Of a stretch of 64,000 bases of DNA, positions 42,511 through 50,763 are shown in pieces. The notes beneath the pieces were generated by a model. It searched no databases. It had not been told where the DNA came from and worked only from the letters and a program-made list of their open reading frames with translations. Source of the DNA: Lentisphaerae bacterium GWF2_50_93. Lineage in GTDB: Bacteria > Verrucomicrobiota > Lentisphaeria > Victivallales > GWF2-50-93. Where the stretch lies: the NCBI GenBank assembly GCA_001804815.1, contig MHBI01000098.1, positions 32,027 to 96,026 of the forward strand, in the 5' to 3' direction. Both the position numbers and the translations under genes were made by a program. The stretch's first letter is position 1. Every line of letters begins with the position of its first letter.

Positions 42511-43464
42511 ATGAAAACCAATTTTTTTGCGGTCCTGTTATTAACATTTTCATTCCTTTTTGCTTTTTCCTCGCTGGCCGAGGAAAAAGCTGGCTTCTGG
42601 GAAAGCATCGGCAATTTCTTCCTTCCTCATGCTGAAAAAAGGAATGTCCTCTTTGAAAAGCAGACCCAGTATTTCCTTGTAACTGTTGAAGAGGACCACA
42701 ACGGTTTCAGGCATATGGTATTCAACCCGAACAAGGGTTCACAGGGAATTTGGAACCCGAAGATGCCGGACGAGCTGATCTCGAACTACTGCAGGTTCAC
42801 GACCATCTTCCTGCCAGCCATGAAGAACCCTCCGAAAAGAGTTCTCTTCATCGGTCTCGGCGCCGGCGTAGTGCCAAGATTCGTCAGAAAGAACTTCCCG
42901 GACACCGTGATCGACATCGTCGAGATCGACGGGGACATACCTGTCATCGCGGAAAACTATTTCGGGTTCAAGAAGGACGACAAGATAAACATAACGATCG
43001 GCGACGGTAGAAACTTCATAAACCGCAACAAGGAAAAATATGATGTCATCTTCATCGACGCCTATACCTCCGAATGCATCCCCTTCCAGCTGACCACCGA
43101 GGAATTCTACCTTAAAGTCCGCGATTCCCTTGCTCCTGACGGCATCATGACTGCGAATGTCGCAAACCTCGGCAAGCCGACCTTCATCGCCAGCGAGATA
43201 AAAACTGCAAGGGCCGTATTCCCGCCCCTTGCAGTTTTTATAACTGGGAACAGATCAAATTACATATTGTTCTCCGCAGCCGACAGAAAGCTCAACACCG
43301 CTGAACTGAAGGAAAACGCCTCCAGGATCGAGGCTGAAAAGAATTTAAGCCTGAAGATCGGGGACATGATTGATACGAGAATGCCGGAAGACGACATTAA
43401 AAAGATGATTGAAGGCGTGGAAATCCTGAAGGACGATTTTGCTCCAGTTGAGACCATGAAATAA
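42511..43464 (+). CDS. Secreted spermidine-synthase-like (aminopropyltransferase/methyltransferase fold) protein
   Basis: A 317-residue protein with a signal peptide (about residues 1-23, SSLA-EE). The Rossmann domain has RVLFIGLGAGVVPRFV, the acidic DIVEIDGDIPVIA motif, ITIGDGRNFI and DVIFIDAYTSECIPFQL. This is the catalytic half of the fused transporter-like spermidine synthase family; the usual catalytic Asp region DxxDP is DAYTS here. Export of such a domain is unusual. The membrane half is a separate gene 140 nt downstream (43605). True polyamine synthesis is not assured. Confidence 0.8.
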   Translation: MKTNFFAVLLLTFSFLFAFSSLAEEKAGFWESIGNFFLPHAEKRNVLFEKQTQYFLVTVEEDHNGFRHMVFNPNKGSQGIWNPKMPDELISNYCRFTTIFLPAMKNPPKRVLFIGLGAGVVPRFVRKNFPDTVIDIVEIDGDIPVIAENYFGFKKDDKINITIGDGRNFINRNKEKYDVIFIDAYTSECIPFQLTTEEFYLKVRDSLAPDGIMTANVANLGKPTFIASEIKTARAVFPPLAVFITGNRSNYILFSAADRKLNTAELKENASRIEAEKNLSLKIGDMIDTRMPEDDIKKMIEGVEILKDDFAPVETMK

Positions 43465-43604
43465 TACTGAATCGGCGAAACGGCGAATGGGAGAACCGGT
43501 GATAAATTCCAAAATCCAGGCAAACGAAATGTTCGAAATTCTAATTTCCCAACCTTCCTATAAAATCTTGTTAATCCTGTAATCCTGTCTATAATATTGT
43601 CCTT

Positions 43605-44213
43605 ATGTCAAAATTAATCTTATATTCCATAGCCTTCATTACTGGTTTCGCCATCATGGGCTACGAAATACTTGGTGCGAGGACCTTGTTCCCCATCTAT
43701 GGTAATTCAATCTATGTCTGGGGCGCCATCATCTCCGTATTCCTGGCGGGGCTGAGCATCGGATACGCTGCAGGAGGCAGGCTTGCCGACAGGCAGTCAG
43801 ACATATTGACCCTCTCCAGAATCATCCTGATCCCGACAATCCTGATAGTGCTGTTTCCTTACTATGGTCCAAGCCTGTGCAAGAGGTTCGAAGTTCTGAG
43901 TCTTGATCCAAGGCTCGGGTCGCTGCTCATATCCGCCATCCTGTTCATCATGCCATGTGTTTTCATGGGTTCAGTCATTCCTGTCATCGTGAAGATGCTG
44001 GCGACCGACAACAGCAGAATAGGTTCGGCCGCCGGAAACGTGTATTCAATTTCCACTGCAGGAAGCATCGCCGGCACGCTGTTCACGTCTTTTTTCCTGA
44101 TCAGCTGGCTGCCTGTGCACAAGGGGATCCAGCTGACAGGGCTTATTCTGGCATCATGCTGGTTCCTGTGCCTGACATACCATCAAATGAACAAGAAGCA
44201 GGATGGTGCTTAA
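43605..44213 (+). CDS. Membrane domain of a split spermidine-synthase family protein
   Basis: A 202-residue protein with about 6 membrane helices. It shows the family motif GYEILGARTLFPIYGNSIYV and AGLSIGYAAGGRLADR, which usually forms the N-terminal half of a single fused protein with a cytoplasmic synthase domain. Here the synthase domain is encoded upstream as its own secreted protein. The start follows CTATAATATTGTCCTT with no good ribosome site. Confidence 0.8.
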   Translation: MSKLILYSIAFITGFAIMGYEILGARTLFPIYGNSIYVWGAIISVFLAGLSIGYAAGGRLADRQSDILTLSRIILIPTILIVLFPYYGPSLCKRFEVLSLDPRLGSLLISAILFIMPCVFMGSVIPVIVKMLATDNSRIGSAAGNVYSISTAGSIAGTLFTSFFLISWLPVHKGIQLTGLILASCWFLCLTYHQMNKKQDGA

Positions 44214-44221
44214 AAGAGTAT

Positions 44222-44333
44222 GTTGGGCTTTCCTGTCCTGAGCTTGTCGAAGGGAGCCCGACAATTCTAAATTTTAACAATAGGCGGCATAAAAAGCCGC
44301 CTTACTCGGGCAGGAATGCCCGAGCTACTGGGA
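44222..44333. repeat. Three consecutive hairpins upstream of the heparinase-like gene
   Basis: TTGGGCT/AGCCCGA with the widespread core CCTGAGCTTGTCGAAGG (44223-44261), GGCGGC/GCCGCC (44283-44301) and CTCGGGCA/TGCCCGAG (44306-44324) lie in a row between two plus-strand genes. Confidence 0.65.
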
Positions 44334-44336
44334 AAA

Positions 44337-46205
44337 ATGAACTTTAAAATAATTACTTTAACTTTTTTGTCGGCTCTCTCCATCATCGGAGCGGAACCGG
44401 CAAAAGATGAACCAAAGGCAAATAACATCATGGAAATATCTTCCTGTCTTGACGACAACCCTGTCGGGCCTGGAATCAGGATCTCCGATAGGGATAAATG
44501 GGAAAAGCTTAAAGCATCTGGAGCTTATAAAAATGCCGTCAAGAAGGCCGAAGACATGCTGAAGGAGCCGATGCCGGCAACATCCGACGATCTCTACCTT
44601 CAATATACAAAAAATGGAAATCGTACAAACTGGCAGGAAGTAAACTTCAAAAGGCGCAGCAGGATTAAAATATTCACCGTGTCGGAATGTATTGAGGACA
44701 AAGGACGTTTCATCCCGGCCCTTGAGGACGCGATTGGGGAGATCTGCAAGGAAAAGACTTGGGTGATGCCTGCGCATGATCAGAAGCTTGTCAATTTCAA
44801 CGGCAAAACCACTGAAATAGATCTTGCATCCAGCATGTTCGGACTTGAACTGGCGACTTCATATTTCGTTCTCGGAGACAAATTGAGCAGCGGATGCCGG
44901 AAGAAGATCGAGGAAAACATCGACAGCAGGATCATCACCCCGTTCAAGAACATGCTCGCGGGCAAACAGCCGATGTGGTGGCTCAAAGGAGAAAGCAACT
45001 GGAATGCCGTCTGCCTCGGCTGCGTGACAGCCACCGGCCTCACCATGCTTCAATCAAAAGACGAAAGGGCCTTTTTCATATCAGAGGCGATGAAGTATTC
45101 CAGGTATTACATTGCAGGATTCACCGACGACGGCTACTGCAGCGAAGGTCTCGGCTACTGGAACTATGGTTTCAGCCATTACGCCATACTTGCTGAAGCC
45201 ATATTGAAGGCGACACACGGAAAAATCAATCTCTTCAATGACAGGAAGATCAGGACCATTTCTGAGTTCTCCTCCAATATAGAAATCTTGAATGGGGTAT
45301 GTCCGGCATTCGCGGACTGCGATGTCAAAGCCAAACCTATGGGCTCGCTTGTGAAATACTTATCGTACAGGTACGGGGAAGCTCCGGGCAAATATGAAAA
45401 CTACGCCACAGACAGCGAGCTTTTCTACTGTCTGGCTGTTTCCTTCCCCGAAAAAGTTGAATCTCCGAAATTCGCAGAAGAGGGTAATTCCAATCTCAGA
45501 ACTTGGTTCAACAATGCCGGAATACTCATCTGCCGTCCTGCAAAAGACAGCTCCTGCAAGATCGGAGTCGCGCTCAAGGGCGGACATAACGGCGAGCAGC
45601 ACAACCACAACGATGTCGGCTCCTACGTAATTGTACTCGGCAAGGAACCTATCGTGCTTGATCCGGGAGGGGAAGTCTACACCGCGAGAACTTTCAGCAG
45701 CAAACGTTATGACAGCAATCTTCTCAACTCCTTTGGACATCCGGTGCCGATCGTCGGCGGACAACTCCAGAAGACCGGCAAGGACGCCATGGCAAAAATC
45801 CTGAAGACGGAATTCACCGGCGACTCTGACACCATGGAAATGGATTTGACCTCTGCGTATCCTGTCAAGGAACTCCTTTCCCTGAAACGCACTTTCGTGT
45901 ATTCGAGGAAGCAGGAAGGTTCGTTGACGGTTACAGACGAAGCCAGCTTCTCCTCCCCCGCAGGATTTGAAACTGCAATGGTCACGTTCGGGACTTTCGA
46001 GAAGAAATCGGATTCGTCGATCATCATAAGTTCCGGCAATGAGAAAATCCTGGCTGAATTCTCCTCTGAGACGGGAGAAATTGAAGTTTGCTCAACTGAA
46101 ATAAAAGAGGAAAGACACTCCAGATCCAACCCACTGCGGATCGGCCTGAAGCTCAAGAAGCCGGTTGAAAAAGTAATTATCAAGGTGAAATACAGCCCGC
46201 TGTAG
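44337..46205 (+). CDS. Secreted heparinase II/III-like polysaccharide lyase family protein
   Basis: A 622-residue protein with a signal peptide (about residues 1-19). An alpha-helical toroid domain (about 60-380; MWWLKGESNWNAVC, EGLGYWNYGFSHYA) is followed by a beta-sandwich domain holding ALKGGHNGEQHNHNDVGSYV, the motif of the heparinase II/III family with catalytic-type Tyr and His. Such enzymes cleave acidic polysaccharides such as alginate, heparin or related glycans. Start at 44337 has GGG 5 nt upstream and gives the signal peptide at the N-terminus. No sulfatase or other polysaccharide gene is beside it. Confidence 0.88.
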   Translation: MNFKIITLTFLSALSIIGAEPAKDEPKANNIMEISSCLDDNPVGPGIRISDRDKWEKLKASGAYKNAVKKAEDMLKEPMPATSDDLYLQYTKNGNRTNWQEVNFKRRSRIKIFTVSECIEDKGRFIPALEDAIGEICKEKTWVMPAHDQKLVNFNGKTTEIDLASSMFGLELATSYFVLGDKLSSGCRKKIEENIDSRIITPFKNMLAGKQPMWWLKGESNWNAVCLGCVTATGLTMLQSKDERAFFISEAMKYSRYYIAGFTDDGYCSEGLGYWNYGFSHYAILAEAILKATHGKINLFNDRKIRTISEFSSNIEILNGVCPAFADCDVKAKPMGSLVKYLSYRYGEAPGKYENYATDSELFYCLAVSFPEKVESPKFAEEGNSNLRTWFNNAGILICRPAKDSSCKIGVALKGGHNGEQHNHNDVGSYVIVLGKEPIVLDPGGEVYTARTFSSKRYDSNLLNSFGHPVPIVGGQLQKTGKDAMAKILKTEFTGDSDTMEMDLTSAYPVKELLSLKRTFVYSRKQEGSLTVTDEASFSSPAGFETAMVTFGTFEKKSDSSIIISSGNEKILAEFSSETGEIEVCSTEIKEERHSRSNPLRIGLKLKKPVEKVIIKVKYSPL

Positions 46206-46574
46206 GACTTATTGCCATCTTGTCAAGGCATAGGAATGAACCGGCGTGTCGGAGAAACGGAGGAACGGCGACTCGGAAATGAAATATACTTGCATTCGAT
46301 CATAACCTGTCGCGCCGCAGTCCTCCCGTAGAGGAACGGATCAAGCCAGTGAAGGCAGTTCTTGGAAGTAGGTACGTGCTTCAGCATGTACCATCTTAAT
46401 ATTGGAATGGGACAGGCTAAAGCCCGTCCCTACTTTAAGAACATTCTCCTCAGGAGAATTAACTAGAAACAAAATAAGCTCGATGAACTCATTCCATTAT
46501 TTGTTAATCCTGCAATCCTGTCTATTATATTCTTGTCTCAATCCGTGTAATCTGTTGGCAGCTTTTAGGCGGCA
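46206..46574. repeat. Repeat-filled gap before priA
   Basis: No gene is seen. 46366-46435 is a complete paired-hairpin element: AAGTAGG, hairpin GGTACGTGCT/AGCATGTACC, the linker ATCTTAATATTGGAAT, hairpin GGGACAGGCT/AGCCCGTCCC, then TACTT. At 46501-46525 lies TTGTTAATCCTGCAATCCTG followed by TCTAT, a direct copy of 43568-43592 (24 of 25 identical). Units like GGAGAAACGGAGGAACGG occur near 46245. Confidence 0.75.
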
Positions 46575-48794
46575 ATGAAAATAGCTAGAATAATACTCGG
46601 CCTGTCATTGGACAAGCCATTCGACTACCTGATTCCGGTGGAGCTTGAATCGCAGGTACATCCAGGGATTCAGGTCTACATTCCTTTCGGCAAGAGCCAG
46701 AGGCGCGGATATGTCGTCGCCGTCAACAATGAATCCTCCTATCCCGTCGACAAGCTGAAGAAGATAGACAGCGTCTGCGAGGTTCACCCGAAAATCCCCT
46801 CCAACCTGCTGAGACTCGGCAAATGGATATCGGAATATTACTGCTGTTCGCAGGAGCAGGCCGTACGCGCGCTCCTGCCCAGCGCGGTAAGGAGCGGAAA
46901 AATCAAACGGAAGACCATAAAACTCTATTACCTGGTCTCCCCGGAGGACGCACAGAAATACATATTCGACAAAAGCAGGAAATCCCCTGCCAGGATAAAG
47001 ATAATCCAGCTGCTCCTGCAGCATCCCGGAACATCTTCCGAATTCATAAAACGCGAGAGCGGGGCGGGAAAAAGCGTCATCAAGTCCATGATCAAGGACA
47101 AGATCCTCATTGAGGAGAATAAGGATGTCTACCGCAATCCCTTCGCCAACGTCGAATACGTGAAATCCACGCCTCCTGAACTTACCGGCGAACAGAAGAC
47201 AGCTGTCGACAAGATCAGCGAAATGATGGGTTCCCCTGCTCCAAAACCACACACTCTCCTGCTCTACGGTGTCACGGGAAGCGGAAAGACCGAAGTCTAT
47301 CTGCGCGCGATCGCGACTGCCATCCAGCAGGGCAAGGATTCGATCGTGCTGGTGCCGGAGATCTCGCTGACTCCGCAGACCACTGAAAGGTTCCGTTCGC
47401 GTTTCGGCGACATGGTGAGCGTCCTGCACAGCTCCCTCAGCGACGGTGAAAGGTTCGATGAATGGACGAAAATCCACCGTGGACAGGTGAGGATCGTGGT
47501 CGGTGCGAGATCCGCACTCTTCGCCCCATTCAAGAATCTCGGGCTTATAATTGTCGACGAGGAGCACGAGAATTCATACAAGCAGGACGAGTCCCCGCGC
47601 TATCATGCAAGGGACGTGGCTGTGATGCGCGGATACATGGAAAAGGCAATCGTCATACTGGGATCCGCAACACCATCGTTCGAATCATATCATAATGCTA
47701 TGACCGGAAAATACGCGATGATCCAGCTTTCAAAACGCGTTGACGGATGCGTCATGCCGAAGATCAAGATAGTGGACATGCATAATGAAATATCCAGGGT
47801 TGGCGGCAAGATATTCTCCACCGAGCTTGTCGAGGAGATCAGACGCCGCCTGGAGAAGAGCGAGCAGACCATAATTTTCCTCAACCGCAAGGGATTCGCC
47901 ACAAGGATGGTCTGCAACAAGTGCGGCTACATCGCGATGTGCCCCGACTGTTCGATAACTTATACATATTCAAGAAAACGCGACAGCCTTGCCTGCCATT
48001 TCTGCGGCTCCATCATCCCCGCGCATAAAAGCTGTCCGAAATGCAATGATGCCGGCATCAGGTACAGCGGGACAGGCACTGAAAAAATTGATTCGATAGC
48101 TGCGGAGCTTTTCCCGAAGGCACGCATTGCCAGGATGGACTCGGACACGATGACGCACAAGGATTCATATGAGAAGGTCCTGAGCGAATTCCGCAGGGGC
48201 AAGATCGACATGCTCATAGGCACGCAGATGATCGCGAAGGGGCTTGATTTCCCGAACGTCACGCTTGTCGGGATAATCAACGCCGACCTCAGCCTCTACC
48301 TTCCCGACTTCAGGGCCGAGGAACGTACCTTCCAGCTTCTCACGCAGGTGGCGGGACGTTCGGGACGCGGCGACATCCCCGGAGAAGTCCTGATCCAGTC
48401 GTTCACTTCGCAGAACACGGCGATCCAGTGTTCAAAGAACAATGACTACCTCACGTTCTACAATGAACAGGTGTCGGCCAGGAAGAAGCTGAACTATCCT
48501 CCTTTCTCGCACCTTATCGCGGTCCATTTCCGCGGGCCGGACGAAAAGGAAATTGCGAAATTCGCGGACGAGTTCCTGGAGAAGCTGCGTCCGCACCTGT
48601 CCAAGGAGATCAGGGTCGCCGGCCCGCAGCCGTCGCCTGTGACAAAGATAAAGACCAAATACCGCTACATGATCATATTCCGCGGCGACCGGATGAAGGA
48701 ATTCCGCGAGGCCCTGCGCGAACAGGTGCTGCATTCCAAACGCATAAAGGACCTCGACTGCTACGTCGACGTCGACGCCGTCAACATGATGTAA
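46575..48794 (+). CDS. priA: Primosomal replication restart helicase PriA
   Basis: A 739-residue superfamily 2 helicase. The N-terminal 3' DNA-binding domain has IPFGKSQRRGYVV. The helicase core has Walker A LYGVTGSGKTEVYL (about residues 233-246), the DEEH box IIVDEEHENSYKQDE, ILGSATPSFESY and QMIAKGLDFPNVTLV. The zinc-binding insertion holds eight cysteines in C-x2-C pairs (CNKCGYIAMCPDC to CPKC). It reloads the replisome at collapsed forks. Length is normal. Confidence 0.97.
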   Translation: MKIARIILGLSLDKPFDYLIPVELESQVHPGIQVYIPFGKSQRRGYVVAVNNESSYPVDKLKKIDSVCEVHPKIPSNLLRLGKWISEYYCCSQEQAVRALLPSAVRSGKIKRKTIKLYYLVSPEDAQKYIFDKSRKSPARIKIIQLLLQHPGTSSEFIKRESGAGKSVIKSMIKDKILIEENKDVYRNPFANVEYVKSTPPELTGEQKTAVDKISEMMGSPAPKPHTLLLYGVTGSGKTEVYLRAIATAIQQGKDSIVLVPEISLTPQTTERFRSRFGDMVSVLHSSLSDGERFDEWTKIHRGQVRIVVGARSALFAPFKNLGLIIVDEEHENSYKQDESPRYHARDVAVMRGYMEKAIVILGSATPSFESYHNAMTGKYAMIQLSKRVDGCVMPKIKIVDMHNEISRVGGKIFSTELVEEIRRRLEKSEQTIIFLNRKGFATRMVCNKCGYIAMCPDCSITYTYSRKRDSLACHFCGSIIPAHKSCPKCNDAGIRYSGTGTEKIDSIAAELFPKARIARMDSDTMTHKDSYEKVLSEFRRGKIDMLIGTQMIAKGLDFPNVTLVGIINADLSLYLPDFRAEERTFQLLTQVAGRSGRGDIPGEVLIQSFTSQNTAIQCSKNNDYLTFYNEQVSARKKLNYPPFSHLIAVHFRGPDEKEIAKFADEFLEKLRPHLSKEIRVAGPQPSPVTKIKTKYRYMIIFRGDRMKEFREALREQVLHSKRIKDLDCYVDVDAVNMM

Positions 48795-48795
48795 A

Positions 48796-48832
48796 ATTCA
48801 GGATTTCGCCTGAGACAGGCAAAATCCTGAAT
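48796..48832. terminator. Nested hairpin after priA
   Basis: ATTCAGGATTT and AAATCCTGAAT form an 11-bp stem with an inner GCCTG/CAGGC stem, beginning 2 nt after the priA stop. There is no U-tract behind it, so its role in termination is uncertain. Confidence 0.45.
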
Positions 48833-48850
48833 AAAGGGACCCTCTAAAAA

Positions 48851-48880
48851 TTGACATATTCGAATTCAAAGGCAAATTAT
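48851..48880 (+). promoter_or_regulatory. Candidate promoter of the Lrp-type regulator
   Basis: A perfect TTGACA is followed after 18 nt by AATTAT, about 70 nt before the start codon at 48949. The -10 match is only partial. Confidence 0.45.
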
Positions 48881-48948
48881 GGGGAGTTTTATAGAGTGTC
48901 AAAGTATCAGAGTATCAAAGATATGAAGATTAACTGGAGCATACGACC

Positions 48949-49431
48949 ATGAAAAAAGACATCATCAGGATTTTAAGGGAGAACGCCAGGCTTTCAGACA
49001 AGGCGATAGCTGCCCGTCTGGGCAAAAAAGAAAAACTTGTTTCAGATACCATAAAGACCCTTGAGAAGGACGGCACGATAAAAGGATATCAGGCGATTAT
49101 AGACGAATCGGTCCTGCCTGAACTGGCCGTGAAGGCCATCATACAGGTGAAGGTACGGCCTGAACGCGAAGGGGGATTTGACAGGATCGCCAAGAGGCTC
49201 AGCAAGTTCCCCGAAGTGTCATCGCTATACCTGATGTCGGGCGGCTATGACCTCGGACTTGAAGTGGATGGCAAGACGCTCCAGGAAGTGGCGACATTCG
49301 TTTCAAGCAAGCTCGCATCCATCGAAGGAATCATCTCGACGGAGACGCATTTCCTCCTGAAGAAATACAAGGTTGCCGGAAGAATACTCGAGGAAGACGA
49401 GAAATATGAGAGGTTAAAGGTCAGCCCGTGA
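48949..49431 (+). CDS. Lrp/AsnC family transcriptional regulator
   Basis: A 160-residue protein. The N-terminal winged helix (about 1-55) has ILRENARLSDKAIAARLG and VSDTIKTLEKDGTIKGYQAI. The C-terminal RAM/AsnC domain (about 65-150) has VKAIIQVKVRPE and SLYLMSGGYDLGLEV. Such proteins sense amino acids as octamers. A GGAG site precedes the ATG. The next gene on the same strand is an aminotransferase, a common pairing where the regulator controls the enzyme. Confidence 0.92.
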   Translation: MKKDIIRILRENARLSDKAIAARLGKKEKLVSDTIKTLEKDGTIKGYQAIIDESVLPELAVKAIIQVKVRPEREGGFDRIAKRLSKFPEVSSLYLMSGGYDLGLEVDGKTLQEVATFVSSKLASIEGIISTETHFLLKKYKVAGRILEEDEKYERLKVSP

Positions 49432-49458
49432 TAAAATTTTTCAGATGAAAAATTTTAT
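49431..49458. promoter_or_regulatory. Perfect AT-rich hairpin between the Lrp-type gene and aminotransferase
   Basis: ATAAAATTTTTCA and TGAAAAATTTTAT are 13-bp inverted copies with a 2-nt loop. The left arm begins at the last base of the Lrp stop codon. It could be an attenuator or an operator for the aminotransferase gene. Confidence 0.5.
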
Positions 49459-49481
49459 AACTTATAGGGATATAAATTATT

Positions 49482-50645
49482 ATGAAAAACAGAGTTGCTG
49501 AACATATAGCGGTCCTGCCGAAGAGCGGGATACGCGATTTTTTCGAACTGGTGAATTCCATGGGGAACGAAGTCATCTCCCTGGGAATCGGCGAGCCTGA
49601 CTTCGTGACGCCATGGCACATCCGCGAATCTGCGATATTCGCAATGGAGAAAGGGCATACGAGCTATACATCGAACCTCGGATTGCTTTCCATGCGGCAG
49701 GAAGTCTGCAAATATGTGGACAAGAACTACAAGGCCAAGTACAATCCCGTCAGCGAATGCATCATAACCGTAGGAGTAAGCGAGGCGCTCGACCTCATCT
49801 TCCGCGCGATAATAACGCCCGGAGACGAGATCATCTATCATGAGCCCTGTTATGTCTCCTATGCGCCCGAAATCAAAATGGCGCATGGAGTTCCAGTGGC
49901 GGTGGTCACAAAGGAAAAGAACAAGTTCGCGCTGGATCCGAAGGATTTTGAGAAGGCTGTAACGCCGAAGACAAAGGCGATCCTGCTGAATTTCCCATGT
50001 AATCCGACAGGCGCTTCTCTGACGCCCGAGGACGTGCGTGAAATCGCGAGGATCGCAAAGAAGCACGACCTCATCGTCATAACCGATGAAATATATTCCG
50101 AGCTGACATATGACGGAAAGCATTCTTCCATCGCCTCGCTGCCCGGCATGAAGGAAAGGACTATTTTCCTGCACGGCTTCTCAAAGGCTTACGCAATGAC
50201 TGGATTCCGCATGGGATATGCGTGCGGTCCGGCGGACCTGATCGACGCTATGATGAAGATCCACCAGTATTCGATGCTCTGCGCTTCGATAATTGCACAG
50301 GAATCCGCGATTGAAGCTCTCAGGAACGGCAAAACTGAGATGGAAAAGATGAAGGACGAATACTGCAGGCGCCGCAATATGATCGTCAAAAGGCTCAACG
50401 AGATCGGCCTCAAATGCGTCATGCCCAAAGGCGCCTTCTACGCATTTCCAAACATAACCTCAAGCGGACTCAGCTCCAAGGAATTCGCGACACGCCTCCT
50501 CCAGGAGGAGAAGGTAGCGGTAGTTCCAGGAACGGCCTTCGGCGAATGCGGCGAAGGTTATGTACGCTGCGCATACGCCACGTCCTTCGAGGACATCGAG
50601 GAAGCCATGCGCAGGATTGAGAAATTCGTCAAGAAGCTGAAATGA
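49482..50645 (+). CDS. PLP-dependent class I aminotransferase, probable aromatic/alanine type
   Basis: A 387-residue fold-type I enzyme: SLGIGEPDFVTPWHI at the N-terminus, ITVGVSEALDLIFRA, FPCNPTGASL, ITDEIYSEL, the PLP lysine in HGFSKAYAMTGFRMGYA and an arginine in YVRCAYATS. The GIGEPDF group includes aspartate, alanine and aromatic transaminases. The preceding Lrp-type gene likely regulates it. The ribosome site (AGGGA) is 12-13 nt from the ATG, a long spacing. Confidence 0.9.
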   Translation: MKNRVAEHIAVLPKSGIRDFFELVNSMGNEVISLGIGEPDFVTPWHIRESAIFAMEKGHTSYTSNLGLLSMRQEVCKYVDKNYKAKYNPVSECIITVGVSEALDLIFRAIITPGDEIIYHEPCYVSYAPEIKMAHGVPVAVVTKEKNKFALDPKDFEKAVTPKTKAILLNFPCNPTGASLTPEDVREIARIAKKHDLIVITDEIYSELTYDGKHSSIASLPGMKERTIFLHGFSKAYAMTGFRMGYACGPADLIDAMMKIHQYSMLCASIIAQESAIEALRNGKTEMEKMKDEYCRRRNMIVKRLNEIGLKCVMPKGAFYAFPNITSSGLSSKEFATRLLQEEKVAVVPGTAFGECGEGYVRCAYATSFEDIEEAMRRIEKFVKKLK

Positions 50646-50763
50646 GCGTCTGCTCATTTAGCGGGTATGAGTTTCCCGTGTACGCCATAGCATCTTAGCA
50701 ACGGCGGAAGCATGCGCCATCTTAATATCTTGGAATGGGACAGGCTAAAGCCCGTCCCTACTT
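50640..50763. repeat. Stop-codon hairpin and partial paired-hairpin element
   Basis: AAATGAGC/GCTCATTT (50640-50659) includes the aminotransferase stop codon. From 50700 there is GGCGgaagcatGCGCC, the linker ATCTTAATATCTTGGAAT and the hairpin GGGACAGGCT/AGCCCGTCCC (50737-50758) ending in TACTT. The minus-strand stop codon TAG of the oxidoreductase gene is formed by this right end. Confidence 0.75.

Noticed and set aside
46605..47567. Minus-strand open frame of 320 codons
   Set aside because: Antisense to priA, whose motifs are all intact.
49455..50174. Minus-strand open frame of 239 codons
   Set aside because: Antisense to the class I aminotransferase.
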